64,000 bases of DNA from Alentia gelatinosa (lineage: Eukaryota; Annelida; Polychaeta; Phyllodocida; Polynoidae): assembly GCA_950022655.1 (NCBI GenBank), contig OX465583.1, forward strand, positions 14,531,298-14,595,297, in the 5' to 3' direction. Within the stretch, counting starts at the first letter, position 1. Each line of letters starts with the position of its first letter. Under the pieces are notes generated by a model, which saw only the letters and a program-made list of their open reading frames with translations, had not been told where the DNA came from and did not search any database. Made by a program: the position numbers and the translations under genes. Below are positions 10,278-20,489 of the stretch, in pieces.

Positions 10278-10696
10278 GAGGGTGCGTCCACCAACCACGA
10301 CAAGGCTGCGACACGCGCCGACAAGTTCTTATCTGCACCTTGTTGCAGCCTTGTCGTGAGGAGGGGAGCTGTCGTGAGCCCTTGTCGCAGCCTGTCGGGA
10401 AGTGCACGCTCCACCTAAATATTCTATCGTAGACCACTGCGACACGCCAAGACACGTCATGACACGGCTCCAAAATCGAACATGTTCGGTTTTGTTGTAA
10501 CCTTGTCCGAAGGCCCCCGACAGGCCCCCGACAAGGTTCATGTCGCAGCCTGTCGTGGCCTTGTCGTAGCCTCTTGTCGGGAACTGTGGTCCACCAACCA
10601 CGACAAGGCTACGACAAGGCTTCCTATCGTAGAGCTGTCGTGGACCTTGTCGGAAAGCCGTTGTCACAGCCTTGTCGTGGTTGGTGGAGGACCCTC
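10278..10696. mobile_element. CCACGACA-palindrome MITE, copy 1 (TAA target site)
   Basis: The 5' end GAGGGTGCGTCCACCAACCA is mirrored by the 3' end ...GGTTGGTGGAGGACCCTC. Both sides are flanked by TAA (10275-10277 and 10697-10699). The interior is built of repeated CTTGTCGNAGCC/CCACGACAAGG blocks that pair into long arms around a centre CGAACATGTTCGG (about 10488). The TWA 3-bp target and subterminal palindromes fit a non-autonomous PIF/Harbinger-like element. Long ORFs across it are by-products of repeat structure. Confidence 0.85.
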
Positions 10697-10739
10697 TAAT
10701 ACGGAGAGGGGAGCAGGAATCACCACGTCCATGATGAAA

Positions 10740-11382
10740 ACGAGGCGGGATGGTCGAATATATCACAGCTATGACACATATATGCCCATGGTTAGGAGGA
10801 CCCTACAAGCCGGTCATGTCACCAGAAAACACCAGCAGCCTCCGAAAATGGACCTCCATTGCCCCGCAAAGGAGCGGGACGCTGATCACTACGTCCGGTG
10901 TTTCTTTACCAATGAAAAAATACTCTGTTATTTTAGTGTTACTGTGCCTGCACCTGGTACTTCATCCTGCAGAGAAGGTAACACTCTTGATTTTCATGCC
11001 ATTTGCTGTGTTTGTGAGACCGGGGTGCCTGACCCTGACATCCGCACAGACCTTGAGGCCTTTGCTGAACATAGGAGAGCCGTGTGGCCACATTACTCAG
11101 CTGAAGAGGTACCTATACATGTCAGTATCTGCTCGGCGGTCTCCCCAATGCTCCCTGGATGAGAAAACTCTTACCTACAGACATCAACCTTGAGGTCTGT
11201 GGTTTCTATATCTGTGAGATTCCTGATATTACTTGACTCTATTTGTTATGGTTTTTTCCCTTTCCCCAACGACCCCAGCATCACCTATTATGCCGACCAG
11301 TGGACGCGTTCATCTGAAAAGGACTGGGCCACTCTGATTTACTGGGCCTATTTGTTGACCTACCTTTTGACCCCTGGGACCT
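10740..11382 (+). pseudogene. Possible decayed retroelement ORF upstream of an RT relic
   Basis: Two overlapping frames stay open here. One contains KERDADHYVRCFFTNEKILC and ICCVCETGVPDPDIRTDLEA. I do not recognise the family. It sits just upstream, across a MITE, of the YR-type RT relic at 12130-12512, so it could be that element's gag-like region. It could equally be chance. Confidence 0.2.
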
Positions 11383-11677
11383 GTTTCAGTAGTTTCGTGA
11401 CATGCCTAGATGGCGTCTGTGACACCATACGGACAGATCACAAGATTGCAATCGATGACACGCGGAGTTTCACTCACTTCCCGTAGGAATTAAGCAATGA
11501 CACTTTAACATGCGTAGGAGATATATATAACCTATAATCGTCCCAAATATGGAGAAGATTAGGCACTCCGATTTTCTGATATTTGCTAGTCTTATTCCGC
11601 TGTTGCTTGCACTATTGGTGCCGCTGTTGATGTCTGTCTAGGCCTAATGTCACGAGCCTACTGAAACAGGTCCCTGG
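11383..11677. mobile_element. 0.3-kb MITE with CCNGGGACCTGTTTCAGTAG termini, copy A
   Basis: It begins CCCTGGGACCTGTTTCAGTAG-like and ends ...CTACTGAAACAGGTCCCTGG, giving terminal inverted repeats of about 30 bp that include CGTGACAT/ATGTCACG. The interior carries a TAGACAGACATCAACAGCGG-type block (as reverse complement) shared with copies B and D. It has no coding capacity. Confidence 0.85.
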
Positions 11678-12129
11678 TGCCATGTGTCTAATGTATGTCC
11701 TGAAAGAAGTGGGACACTGACGACAGGCGTGTTATGACAGATATAACATTTCCGACAGATCACCTTGTAAATGCTCATATTGTGAAGAACTCTGTATACG
11801 TCCTTGAGAGCGATCACGGATTACTGACCATTGAGTATAAATTTTGTCCTTCATCTCATTCATGCCGTCCCCACTTCTTTTTTTTTTTTTTATTGTGGAG
11901 AATATTTTATTTTCAACTTGTACAGGATATATACACACGAGTATTCTAGCAGCCATAAAGAAACAGATACAATTCTAAATGATATAGGGTTGTCATGCAC
12001 TGGTAAATTAATCTACCCTGTTTCTACAGATTTTCGAAATACATGTGTCACATCTCACCCATGGAATATTATTTCTTCTCCCCATTTTTTAATTTGTTTT
12101 TTAAATTTTCATACAGGACAAAACACAAC

Positions 12130-12512
12130 AAGACAATATGACAGACCCATCAAAACAGTCCGTCCCCACTTCTTTATGTCTTCGAAAGACATCAGCCGTG
12201 CCTACAGGTATTTCCGCTGAAATCCCCTGGTTTGGCCATTGCTATGCTTTATATGGAATAACGAGTACTACTCTGATACAGCCATGCCCTTCGGTCCGTG
12301 CTTCATCATATCACATGTAGCGTATAGCTGACACAATCGTTAATATCTTGGCCCACAAGAGAATCACGGCCACCATGTATTTAGATGATCTCATCATTTC
12401 ATCTCATGACAGGACGACTGCTGAAAGGGACTTTATTGCTACACGGGGCCTGTTTGGCAAGTTAGGACTGCCCGAGGTCAAGAAGAAGACAAGATATTGT
12501 CTGGTTGGGGAT
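12130..12512 (+). pseudogene. YR-retrotransposon (Ngaro-like) RT relic, 5' part
   Basis: Across two frames the order is SSKDISRAYRYFR (motif A), PWFGHCYALYG, AMPFGPCFI, then RIADTIVNILAHKRI, TATMYLDDLIISSHD (YLDD catalytic box), and ATRGLFGKLGLPEVKKKTRY. Both the DISRAYR and LGLPE blocks are typical of DIRS/Ngaro-type RT. One frameshift near 12220 and one stop near 12318 are present. The gene stops abruptly at 12512, where a MITE has inserted. Confidence 0.7.
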
Positions 12513-12520
12513 CCAGGGAC
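12513..12520. mobile_element. MITE copy B, left stub
   Basis: The bases CCAGGGAC(C) are the left terminus of the same MITE whose remainder lies at 19270-19548. The intervening 6.7 kb is the Harbinger element. Confidence 0.65.
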
Positions 12521-12540
12521 CTGGGGTCTGTTTAACATCT

Positions 12541-12745
12541 TACGAACGAGACTTTGAAAGCTCGTATGGGGGTCGTCCAGTCATTCTCGTTCAAGAAGCA
12601 TGTCGCTCGTCCAGGGACGAACCCTGTACGATACGAGAGAGCTGCCATGAGGAAATCTCATTCAAGAAGAACCTTGTCCAATGAAGGAATGTCGTCCCGC
12701 TGTCCTAGGTCGTCTCAAAATCTCGTGAACGGACGACACCCCTAA
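12541..12745. promoter_or_regulatory. Left subterminal repeat region of the Harbinger
   Basis: Repeats of the CGTCC core on both strands occur: GGTCGTCCAG, CTCGTCCAGGGACGA, TGTCGTCCC, GGTCGTC and ACGGACGACA. ACGAG/CTCGT motifs accompany them. The right end has the same core. Such subterminal repeats are the usual binding sites of the Harbinger Myb-like protein or transposase; binding here is inferred. Confidence 0.55.
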
Positions 12746-12826
12746 GGGGTGTCTTAGCTGAAGCTTGTAGACCTTTGTGGTAAGTAAATACACCCATTGC
12801 AAGTAATATCAGCGAAATCGTTCAAG

Positions 12827-14601
12827 ATGGACGATGTTCTGGTGAATGGGAGACGTGTCCACAAATATCGTGCTCATCCAGATCCCACCAAAACGTTTGA
12901 CAATCATATATTCATGAAGAGATTAAGGCTAGACAAGCAGACTGTAATACGACTGTCAGAGGCTTATGGGGCCTCAGAATACTGTAGTACACAGTGTACA
13001 TCTTACGGTGGTGGTCTATCTGCTGTACAACGAGTAAGTATAATATCAATACTGTATATTATATTTTCTCATATATAAAAAGTTATATGATATTAATGTA
13101 TTCTCTACTCTATAAATTTGACATGTAAGTTAGTTGTATATAAAAACTATTTTACATTATTGTACTAATATGAAATTCCCAACTATATGTTTATCCAACA
13201 TATTTGTATATGATATATTACAAATTTTGTTTATAATATTTATTTCTTTTTCAGTTCTGTTTGGCTCTACGCTATCTGGCCACTGGGGCAAACTACAGTG
13301 TAGCAGGAGATTCAATGTGTGTGACCAAGGGCACCGTTTGCAACTGTGTAAAAGAGGTGGTTAAATTCTTGGTTTCCCTCAAGGATGAGTTCATCTTATG
13401 GCCCAACACACCTGAAGAAAAAATCGCGACAGCAAGTGGTTTTTACCACAAATTTGGAAACAAACCACTCTGTATAGGGTGTATTGATGGAACGCATATT
13501 TCTATCAGATGCCCCAATGGTTTACAAGGCGACTACATGAACAGAAAGGGATATTTCAGCTTGAATGTCATGGTAAATACATATTTTTTTATATTTACTC
13601 CTGTTCTATCTATTAGTATAATAGATATTTCCATGATTTTAATCAATATATATAGTTTTTAACATTTAAATATAGGCCAAATACTGTTAAATATTAAATT
13701 TAATACTTTTACACTCATTTATCATTTATTTCCAGATGATTGTTGATTCCAACAAAAAAATCATTGCAATAAATCCACGTTTCCCTGGATCTTCTCATGA
13801 CACACACGTACTAAAAAACTCTGATGTATACAACAAAGGGCAAGGAGGACAGTTAGGGGATTATTATATCCTTGGTGATTCTGGGTAAGCAATTTTTATA
13901 AATAAAACATAAGAATTGATGAAATGTTTCTTAATGTTGTTTTATTACCAATCAATCTAATTATATTCCACAGGTATAGATACCATAGTGCTGCTTCTGC
14001 TTACAATACAGAGCGCCAATATTTAGAACAGATTAGATTTATTTATAAAGTGTCAGCTTACATTTAAAATTATTTTTTTCAGATATCCTCTTCTTCCCTA
14101 TCTCTTGACTCCTATTATGGGTGCTGATGATGAACAATCGCATGCGTATAATGATTGGCACATGACAACAAGATGCATTGTAGAGCGCACCTTCGGTCTT
14201 CTTAAACAAAGATACAGGTAATAAAATCACCTACAAACTATCCTTTGTCAGACTCCTACATAATCATTAATGATATTTCTTTTATTAGTAATCTTGGACG
14301 GTATAAAAACTATGAAATGAAAAACAATTTTTTTTTTGAGAAATTGAAAAAATTTCTTCTATTTGACAGGTGCCTAGATGACAGTGGCGGTTACCTCTTC
14401 CATACACCGCTAAAAGCCTCCAACATAATAATCGCATGTGCTGTACTCCACAACATCACAATCGATCGCGGAATGCCCCTACTGTTAGAAGATGAGGTAC
14501 CACAACAAATGATTCGTGATCAACCTCACCGAAACAACATGGAAGCTGCACTGGTGGAAGCTCAAGAAAAAAGGCGACACTTTATTCAAGTACACTTCTG
14601 A
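12827..14601 (+). CDS. HARBI1-like PIF/Harbinger DDE transposase (5 exons)
   Basis: Exons: 12827-13033, 13255-13572, 13736-13884, 14083-14217 and 14370-14601, all with GT-AG introns and a continuous frame of 346 codons. That is close to the ~350 aa usual for HARBI1. I start at the ATG at 12827 (AAGATGG context), giving MDDVLVNGRRVHKY. The DDE core is complete: CIGCIDGTHI (Asp ~147), FPGSSHD, YYILGDSGYP (Asp ~223) and RCIVERTFGLLKQRYR (Glu ~259, 35 residues after the second Asp). A KASNIIIACAVLHN segment ends the fold. It would cut and paste the element at 3-bp targets in the nucleus together with the Myb-like partner encoded opposite. Because every catalytic block and splice site is intact, it may be recent or active; that is inference. 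Confidence 0.88.
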
Positions 14602-14718
14602 GCAAACAATGAATTAATACAAACTGACAAAAATAAGTCTTTACCATATGGGCGATTAAACTCGTGATTTAGTTAATATTTCTAGGAGTAAATATTGACC
14701 AAATCATCACCTATATGG

Positions 14719-14724
14719 AATAAA
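14719..14724 (+). terminator. Candidate polyadenylation signal of the transposase gene
   Basis: AATAAA lies 118 bp after the stop codon, within the 178-bp gap between the convergent genes. Confidence 0.5.
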
Positions 14725-14779
14725 TGTTAAGGTTTCAACGTAAAGAACCAAAAACACTTAAACTATATTTGCGATAATT

Positions 14780-17700
14780 CTATTTCTTTCCCTTCCTTGG
14801 TCTTTTGGATCGTCGTGTAGGGGTTATTGGGGGGGATCTGTCCTTCTTCTGTGTACCTTGTTTTTCATAGGCTTCATTGTCTGTCTGTGCAGCTTTATCC
14901 TCTGCAGATGGTACTTTTTCTTCTGTCTGTGCAGCCCTATCGGTTCTAGAAGAAGCGATGTTGTCTGTTTGGGTGATACCATGCACAAGAAGATTAGTCT
15001 GCCTTGTTGTTTGGGTTTCATCATCCAAAATTTTCACAGAGTCTGTTTGTATGGCACAGTCAACAGATGGGCATCTTTGATTAGCTTGAATAATTTCCTG
15101 GAACACTGAAAATAAATATATTAATCTTAAATAAACCTTATTTACATCTACGCTATGATATAATATCTTATTTATAATTTATCATTATGTCTTTTGTATA
15201 TTTAAACTTAAAAAATAGGAATGTTTACAACGTCAGCCTGTAAAGTGTGTAAATGTGTGTTGATCTGTATGTTGGTAGTAGGTGCATTTACAAGGCGTTG
15301 TAAAAAACACGTCCAATCCCAGATCTATATGTTGGTTTGATATATATATATAATAAGAAAGAAACTGATGAGTGTTTGGTCTGTGTCCTCATTCGCCATC
15401 GAGTTTGGAGGGCTCAGTAATTTGAACGAGGCGATAGCCGAGTGAATATTCTGAAGCCCTCCAAACGAGATGGTGAACAGGAACTCAGACCAAGCACGAA
15501 TATGTTTCTGATTTTATATTAGCCTGGAAATATCCATCTCTTTATTACCCGTTGAGAACGAGCAAGCCTGTTGAGAATGAGTTCGTAATGGTAAGCCTAT
15601 GGCAGTTATTCCAGGCTAAGATAATGTGCTATATGTATGAAATATATTAATAAAATACCAAATATTACGTACTGATGACGGTGGTTTGATACATTTCGGC
15701 CATGGTTGTACAGTTAAGCTGCATTCTCTCAAGGACTGAAATAAAAAAGATTTATTCATATATATGAAATATACTTTGTATATTTTATTGTTTTTATTTA
15801 CACTAGTGACTTCATAGATATGAACATGGTGCTATCTGGTGAAAATAAATAGTTCAATGATAACATTCTGTGCATAGAACCATACTACAGTTGGTTGATA
15901 GAGGAATACCTGGGTGGTCAATTTAGTCATCAAATGTAATGAACAATTTCATATTAATGTTTGTGTGTATTCAATATATTTTATAAATAGATAAAAACAA
16001 ATGGAAATTATTAATATACCTTGGGCTGTGCTAGCCTGATGGCTTGCCATTGTTGCCATGGATGCAGCCATATCAGTTTGATTATTCGAAATCTGCTGCA
16101 CTTGTTCAAGGATGGAATGATCACTTGATAGACCAGGTATAGGCAATGGCGTGCTATTTCTTGGCCAAGGAAGAGTAACATCTGTTAAAAAAATTTGGGA
16201 CAAATACAATTAATGAGCAATTATTGTTCAGATATAGCCTAATTGGTATTGTAAGGATTGTATACAAAATAATAATAATACAGAGAATTAAAGGCATATC
16301 CTACATTTCACGGTGGGGGCATGTGTTAATTTTTTTATAGTTTGACATAATCCAATAGCTAAAACAATCCTTGGAGATCACTGTATTAAATTATCATAAA
16401 AATTACATGGCTTTTAATTTGCATGCCAAATTATCCAATACATTATACAAAAAAATTATAATTACCATATATTCTGCAAGGTGCAGAAGTTGACCCAACA
16501 TCAGGAGTTGCATGCGTTTCACTCATGACGAATGATCCTTCACTTGGGGTGTCTTCCTTCTTTTTCTTTTTGTTCCTTACACACAACGAGGGAAGTTCTA
16601 TTTCTGTGAGGACTGAAAAATAAATTTTAATATAAGTAAATATACAAATTTAAACCTACAAGCATTTACGATATAATATCAATAGAAAACACATACTATT
16701 CTATAATTTACAACCAATTACGATGCCTGCATTATCCTGATCACTTACAAAAAAGTGTACTATTGTTTCTATATCAATCATATTTCTGTTGGCATGCCGA
16801 TTATGTGTTAGATTTATGTCCAATAAATTGTCCATTAAAAGATTTAATGTATAGAGTGTAACTATATATTTACCAATATCTGGATTATTCTCGATATTGT
16901 CTTCTGTGTCATCCAGCCGAGAACAGGGAGGAACCTCTTGTGCACTTTCTATAGACACAGGCACGGATGTAGGGTCTGCCGTAGGGGACACAGATTTACG
17001 GGAGGATACAATGACCTTTTTACCCGTAGCCGACTTTGATGCAGAGGAAATGGTCACAGTCGGATTGACCACTGACCCTTCATTACTTGCAGCCTTAGCC
17101 ATAGCCGTACAAGAGGATGAACATGATGGGAGCACCACTGGGGGTTCATTATTTGTATCCTCGACCTGACAGGATGAGTGCCTTAGGCTCAAAAGGGCAT
17201 TCCGCAACCCACTTGATTCATGTGGTGGAGAGCAAGACGATGCCACTGTTCCTTCAATGCCTATAAAAAAAGTATAGACATATAATAATTATATTTATAA
17301 AAAAATTTATAATCAATATTAAAATTGTGTTTGAAATAAGTGGCGTTGCCTATCGCACCTACTGATCCAGTCACAGATTGTAGGGATCATTCCCTGCAGC
17401 TTATCCAGATTCGATAAAGAAATAAAAAAGTTCGACACATTGTTGGCCAGGGAACCTCATAAATACCTACAAGAACCGACTTGCGATATATTTAATAGCT
17501 GACGAACGAAACTTTTAAATCTCCTATGAGGGTCCTCCAACAAATTCCAATTTAAATAAAGTAAATCACTGTCAATGCTTATAATTCATCTGAGAGACCC
17601 CGAATTAAACATAAATTTTTTATAATGTTAATTGTCTGTATGTATAAGTTATTGGTTTGATATTAAAGATAGTCTATATATTTTTAGGGCACCAATATTT

Positions 17701-18765
17701 CATTAGAATAAAAATCAACCTACCACTAACAGTTGTATGTCCGGCATAATCCAGTGCTATGAGTTCTAGTTTTGTTAAGGGTGGTGGCACCTCATCTCCT
17801 CCAGCAGCTCCAGTCTGCTTCGCAGCATTCACCAAATCATTGTTCTAAAAAATAAACCATTAACTCATATTATTAGTAAGGATCAGTATGAGCCTACTGC
17901 AGCAAGTTTCCTAGAAAAAATATTGAATAACATTGTATATATAATATATTATCATCGTTGCATAGCCCAATATATATTAATTACTTTGGAATAAACTAGG
18001 TGTTGAAACTCTGAGAATAATAGATTTTTCATAGTGTGTGTAACACATTTTTTTTCTTGGATTGTGTACTGCAACAGAGGAAGATCTAACCTACGTGTTA
18101 GAACTGGTTTTGCTTAATAAAAAAATCAAATCTTTTAGTCAGCGTAGAAACACTATTAATATTTATTCCTTTTTGTAGATATTAATCACAGTTTCAATAT
18201 TGATTTTTATAATTTGTCCTAGTAATACATACATGTAGGCTACATAAAATCACAAGATACATACATGTGATTTGGATTCGGACACAAAATGAGTAATTTT
18301 CTTCCGGCATTCTGGAACTTTCCTCCGGAAAGGAGAAACCACATTGACGGCATCTAAGTAATTAGAAATGAATAAAAAATATAATAAATAAATCATATAT
18401 GAATATTGTCAAAAAAGGAAACTCACTTAAATTAGTCAACAAGTTATTTTTATGAATTTAATTAATACTGTACATAGTAACATAGTACATGTTGAAACAC
18501 ATTAATGAAATAAATGAAAGTTAAATAAACAATTATTTGAACAACAGCTAATACATATAATATTTTTTATTATATTTAAAGACATACCTGAAATTCTCTG
18601 CCAAGCAGCCTCTTTCCCTTCCCTGCCACCTCCGGGCCCTTTATAATTTGATTTCAGAATTGGTTTTTCTCGTAGAGTCGCATGAAGTAAGGCTTCCAGT
18701 TCCTGTGGCTTCCATACAGGTCGCCTTTTAGTGTCTTTTGTTGGGGGATTAGCTTCTGCGGCCAT
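14780..18765 (-). CDS. Harbinger Myb/SANT-like DNA-binding partner (8 exons)
   Basis: Minus-strand exons: 18765-18588, 18353-18265, 17844-17724, 17260-16874, 16612-16466, 16181-16020, 15735-15673 and 15105-14780. All introns are GT-AG, and the joined length of 1473 nt is an exact multiple of three (490 aa). Residues ~14-120 match the Myb_DNA-bind_5-type domain of Harbinger ORF2: RRPVWKPQELEALLHA, REGKEAAWQRISDAVN, RRKVPECRKKITHF, and the TG-GDE-PPPLTKLE tail. A Ser/Thr-rich low-complexity middle (exon 4) follows, then a KKKKKED basic patch (exon 5) and a short Gln/Met-rich helix (exon 6). The C-terminus has five evenly spaced Gln-Thr motifs and a basic RRSKRPRKGKK end that looks like a nuclear signal. 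In this superfamily the protein binds TIR regions and helps import the transposase. Confidence 0.8.
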
Positions 18766-19189
18766 TTCTACATAAAATAAACATACATCTAGTTAGATTG
18801 ACACTGACACTACGAGAGCCTTGTGAGCGATAAATGGGAATTTCATTAATTCTTAAGTTTTGACACTTATAAATACATTTACATGACAACCACAACATTA
18901 AAACACATATAAACAATCGTATATTTTCAACACAATACATATTAACAAGTGACAGTTTGTATAAAACACATAATCTTACCGTATGCAATCGAGTTGTGAC
19001 TTTCTGAATCCAACCGGAAATGAAGATTTGGTGCGGGATGCGTGTACTTACTGGTACCCAGCCCCTCACAGTCGCCACCAACGGACGAGCTATCGTACAA
19101 AATCATCTAGGTCAAACGTAGGAGAATCTATACGAACTATACACCAGGCTCTGGACGACATGCCTTCTTAAACGAAATTGGATGACAAT

Positions 19190-19268
19190 CGCCCAGAAGA
19201 TCGTCCCTCGCTCGCTTTCTCGTATCGTCCAGGTCAACGAGAGCTCGTCCGATATTAAACAGACCCCA
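19190..19268. promoter_or_regulatory. Right subterminal repeat region of the Harbinger
   Basis: ATCGTCCCTCGCTCGC, TATCGTCCAGGTC and GAGCTCGTCCGATATTAAAC lie inside the right TIR and repeat the CGTCC core of the left end. ACGAG motifs also recur. They probably serve as binding sites and as the promoter-proximal region of the minus-strand gene. Confidence 0.5.
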
Positions 19269-19269
19269 G

Positions 19270-19548
19270 GTGTTTCAGTAGTCTCGTGACAATAGGTCTA
19301 GACAGACATCAACAGCGGCACCAACAGTGCAAGCAACAGCGGAAAAAGACTAGCAAATATCAGAAGATCGAAGTTGCCAATCTTCTTCATATTTGGAACA
19401 ATTATAGATTAGATGTATCCCCTACTCATGTTAAAGTGTCATTGTTTAATTCCTACGAGAAGTGAGTGAAACTCTGTGTGTCATCGACTGCGTATGGTGT
19501 CAGAGATGCCATCTAGACATGTCACGAAACTACTGAAACAGGTCCCTG
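19270..19548. mobile_element. MITE copy B, main part
   Basis: It continues GTGTTTCAGTAGTCTCGTGACA from the left stub at 12513 and ends ...CTACTGAAACAGGTCCCTG. It matches copy D (23396-23698) along nearly its full length, including CAACAGCGGCACCAACAGTG and TCTTCATATTTGGAACRATTATAG. Confidence 0.85.
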
Positions 19549-19659
19549 ATTGTTGCTCACACTATGATGCTCTTCATCCCTGAGGCTAAGCTCCATAAAG
19601 GTGTCTACATCAATGTCAATGCTGCATCACTGTGTATGCCTACCTCTATGGAGTGGGTT
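19549..19659. other. Right flank of MITE B; possible continuation of the RT relic
   Basis: An open frame from 19564 reads MMLFIPEAKLHKGVY. If the MITE interrupted the RT relic, its 3' part should resume here. I cannot match the residues to a known RT or RNase H block. Confidence 0.25.
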
Positions 19660-19785
19660 GGACTCTTTATTATCCACCTAATACAAAGTGTCCATAGAAG
19701 ACACATAGGGAGTTTGTATGGACATTCCCGACGCATACGGATATGTTGTATGCTCCTGGTGGCGCATACGGAAAAATCGCGGGGG
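19660..19785. repeat. GCATACGG dispersed repeat, copy 1 (inverse of 60130-60250)
   Basis: TTATTATCCACCTAATACAA, GTGTCCATAGAAGACACA, GGGAGTTTGTATGGACAT, CATACGGATATGTTGTATGC and GGTGGCGCATACGG occur in the same order, as reverse complement, at 60130-60250. Two strongly similar copies on opposite strands 40 kb apart mark a mobile repeat. Confidence 0.8.
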
Positions 19786-20084
19786 TTGGTTTTTTTCTTC
19801 ATATCCCAGGCGTACTCAAACCATCGTATGTACTCCAAAACACACTTCCCCTGGCCTGCTTCAGGGCTAACAACGTCTAATCTGCCGTAACGCTGTAACT
19901 ATTGCATCACATAATAAAGCCAATCATCAAACCGACTTAGGAAGCTGTTTTATCCTACCCCTAATAAAAAACGTCATAAGCTTAACATGGGACATGTTTA
20001 TGCCAAGGCTGTGACATAAAGTGTTGTTTATGTCGCTACTTTCTAATATTCAAAAATCGTGGAAACGGGGTAAGATAAAATCTA

Positions 20085-20225
20085 GACGCCACTCGTTTGA
20101 GTTTGAGTTGATTTGTCACTCATTGTGTTGGCTCCCTAATCTCCCTCGTCTTCGGCTCGTGAGATTACAGAGCCAACAAAATGTGTGCCATAAATAAACT
20201 CAAACTCAAATGAGTGACGTCTCTT
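20085..20225. repeat. Snap-back hairpin, centre CTCGTCTTCGGCTCG
   Basis: GACGCCACTCGTTTGAGTTTG pairs with CAAACTCAAATGAGTGACGTC-type sequence at the right end. Inner stems TGTTGGCTC/GAGCCAACA and CTAATCTC/GAGATTAC follow. The centre is at 20145-20159. Confidence 0.85.
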
Positions 20226-20489
20226 GATAGTATTTGTTTAAAATCTTCTGGATTTTATTCATCCAAGCTGCCGCCTTTCCTCCATGTCCAGGGATAATGA
20301 CCACAACTGCAGATTCTCGGCCGCCTGGTTACACCAGCATTTCCAGCTTAGGCCAACACAATGATCGTTATGGTAATACATGGAAATGCGTATCGAATGC
20401 CGAATTCCCACTCAGTGAAAACGAAAATCGGCACCTACTCGTTTTCCCCCAGCGCTCTAGTCTATTGTATTGCTGCATGTATTATACAT

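Larger units (their letters stand above)
12521..19269. mobile_element. Complete PIF/Harbinger transposon, ~6.75 kb
   Basis: The termini are CTGGGGTCTGTTTAA at 12521 and its exact reverse complement ending at 19269, with further loose matches inward. The first and last 200 bp carry repeated TCGTCC/GGACGA motifs. Inside are two convergent genes: a HARBI1-like DDE transposase (12827-14601, +) and a Myb/SANT-like protein (14780-18765, -). These are the two proteins that the superfamily needs. All splice sites are canonical and no premature stop was found in either. The target duplication cannot be read cleanly because the terminal bases coincide with host MITE sequence (CCTG/CAGG). Confidence 0.85.

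Noticed and set aside
10162..10766. Long overlapping ORFs across the CCACGACA MITE on both strands
   Set aside because: They follow from palindromic word repeats with few stop codons. The same pseudo-peptides recur in all copies.
12797..12826. Ten-codon N-terminal extension of the transposase
   Set aside because: The frame is open, but 12797 is TTG; the first real ATG is at 12827.
13974..14070. Alternative transposase exon (acceptor CACAG at 13973) reading YRYHSAASAYNTERQYLEQ
   Set aside because: It keeps the frame at the start but hits a stop within 31 codons, and skips the YPLLPYLLTP and VERTF blocks. The acceptor at 14082 restores a full DDE fold.
14858..15109. Plus-strand Cys-rich ORFs opposite the last Myb exon
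   Set aside because: They are antisense shadows of the Gln-Thr repeat exon; no splice or promoter support.
16897..17169. Plus-strand 90-codon ORF
   Set aside because: Antisense of Myb exon 4, whose Ser/Thr-rich codons leave the opposite strand open.
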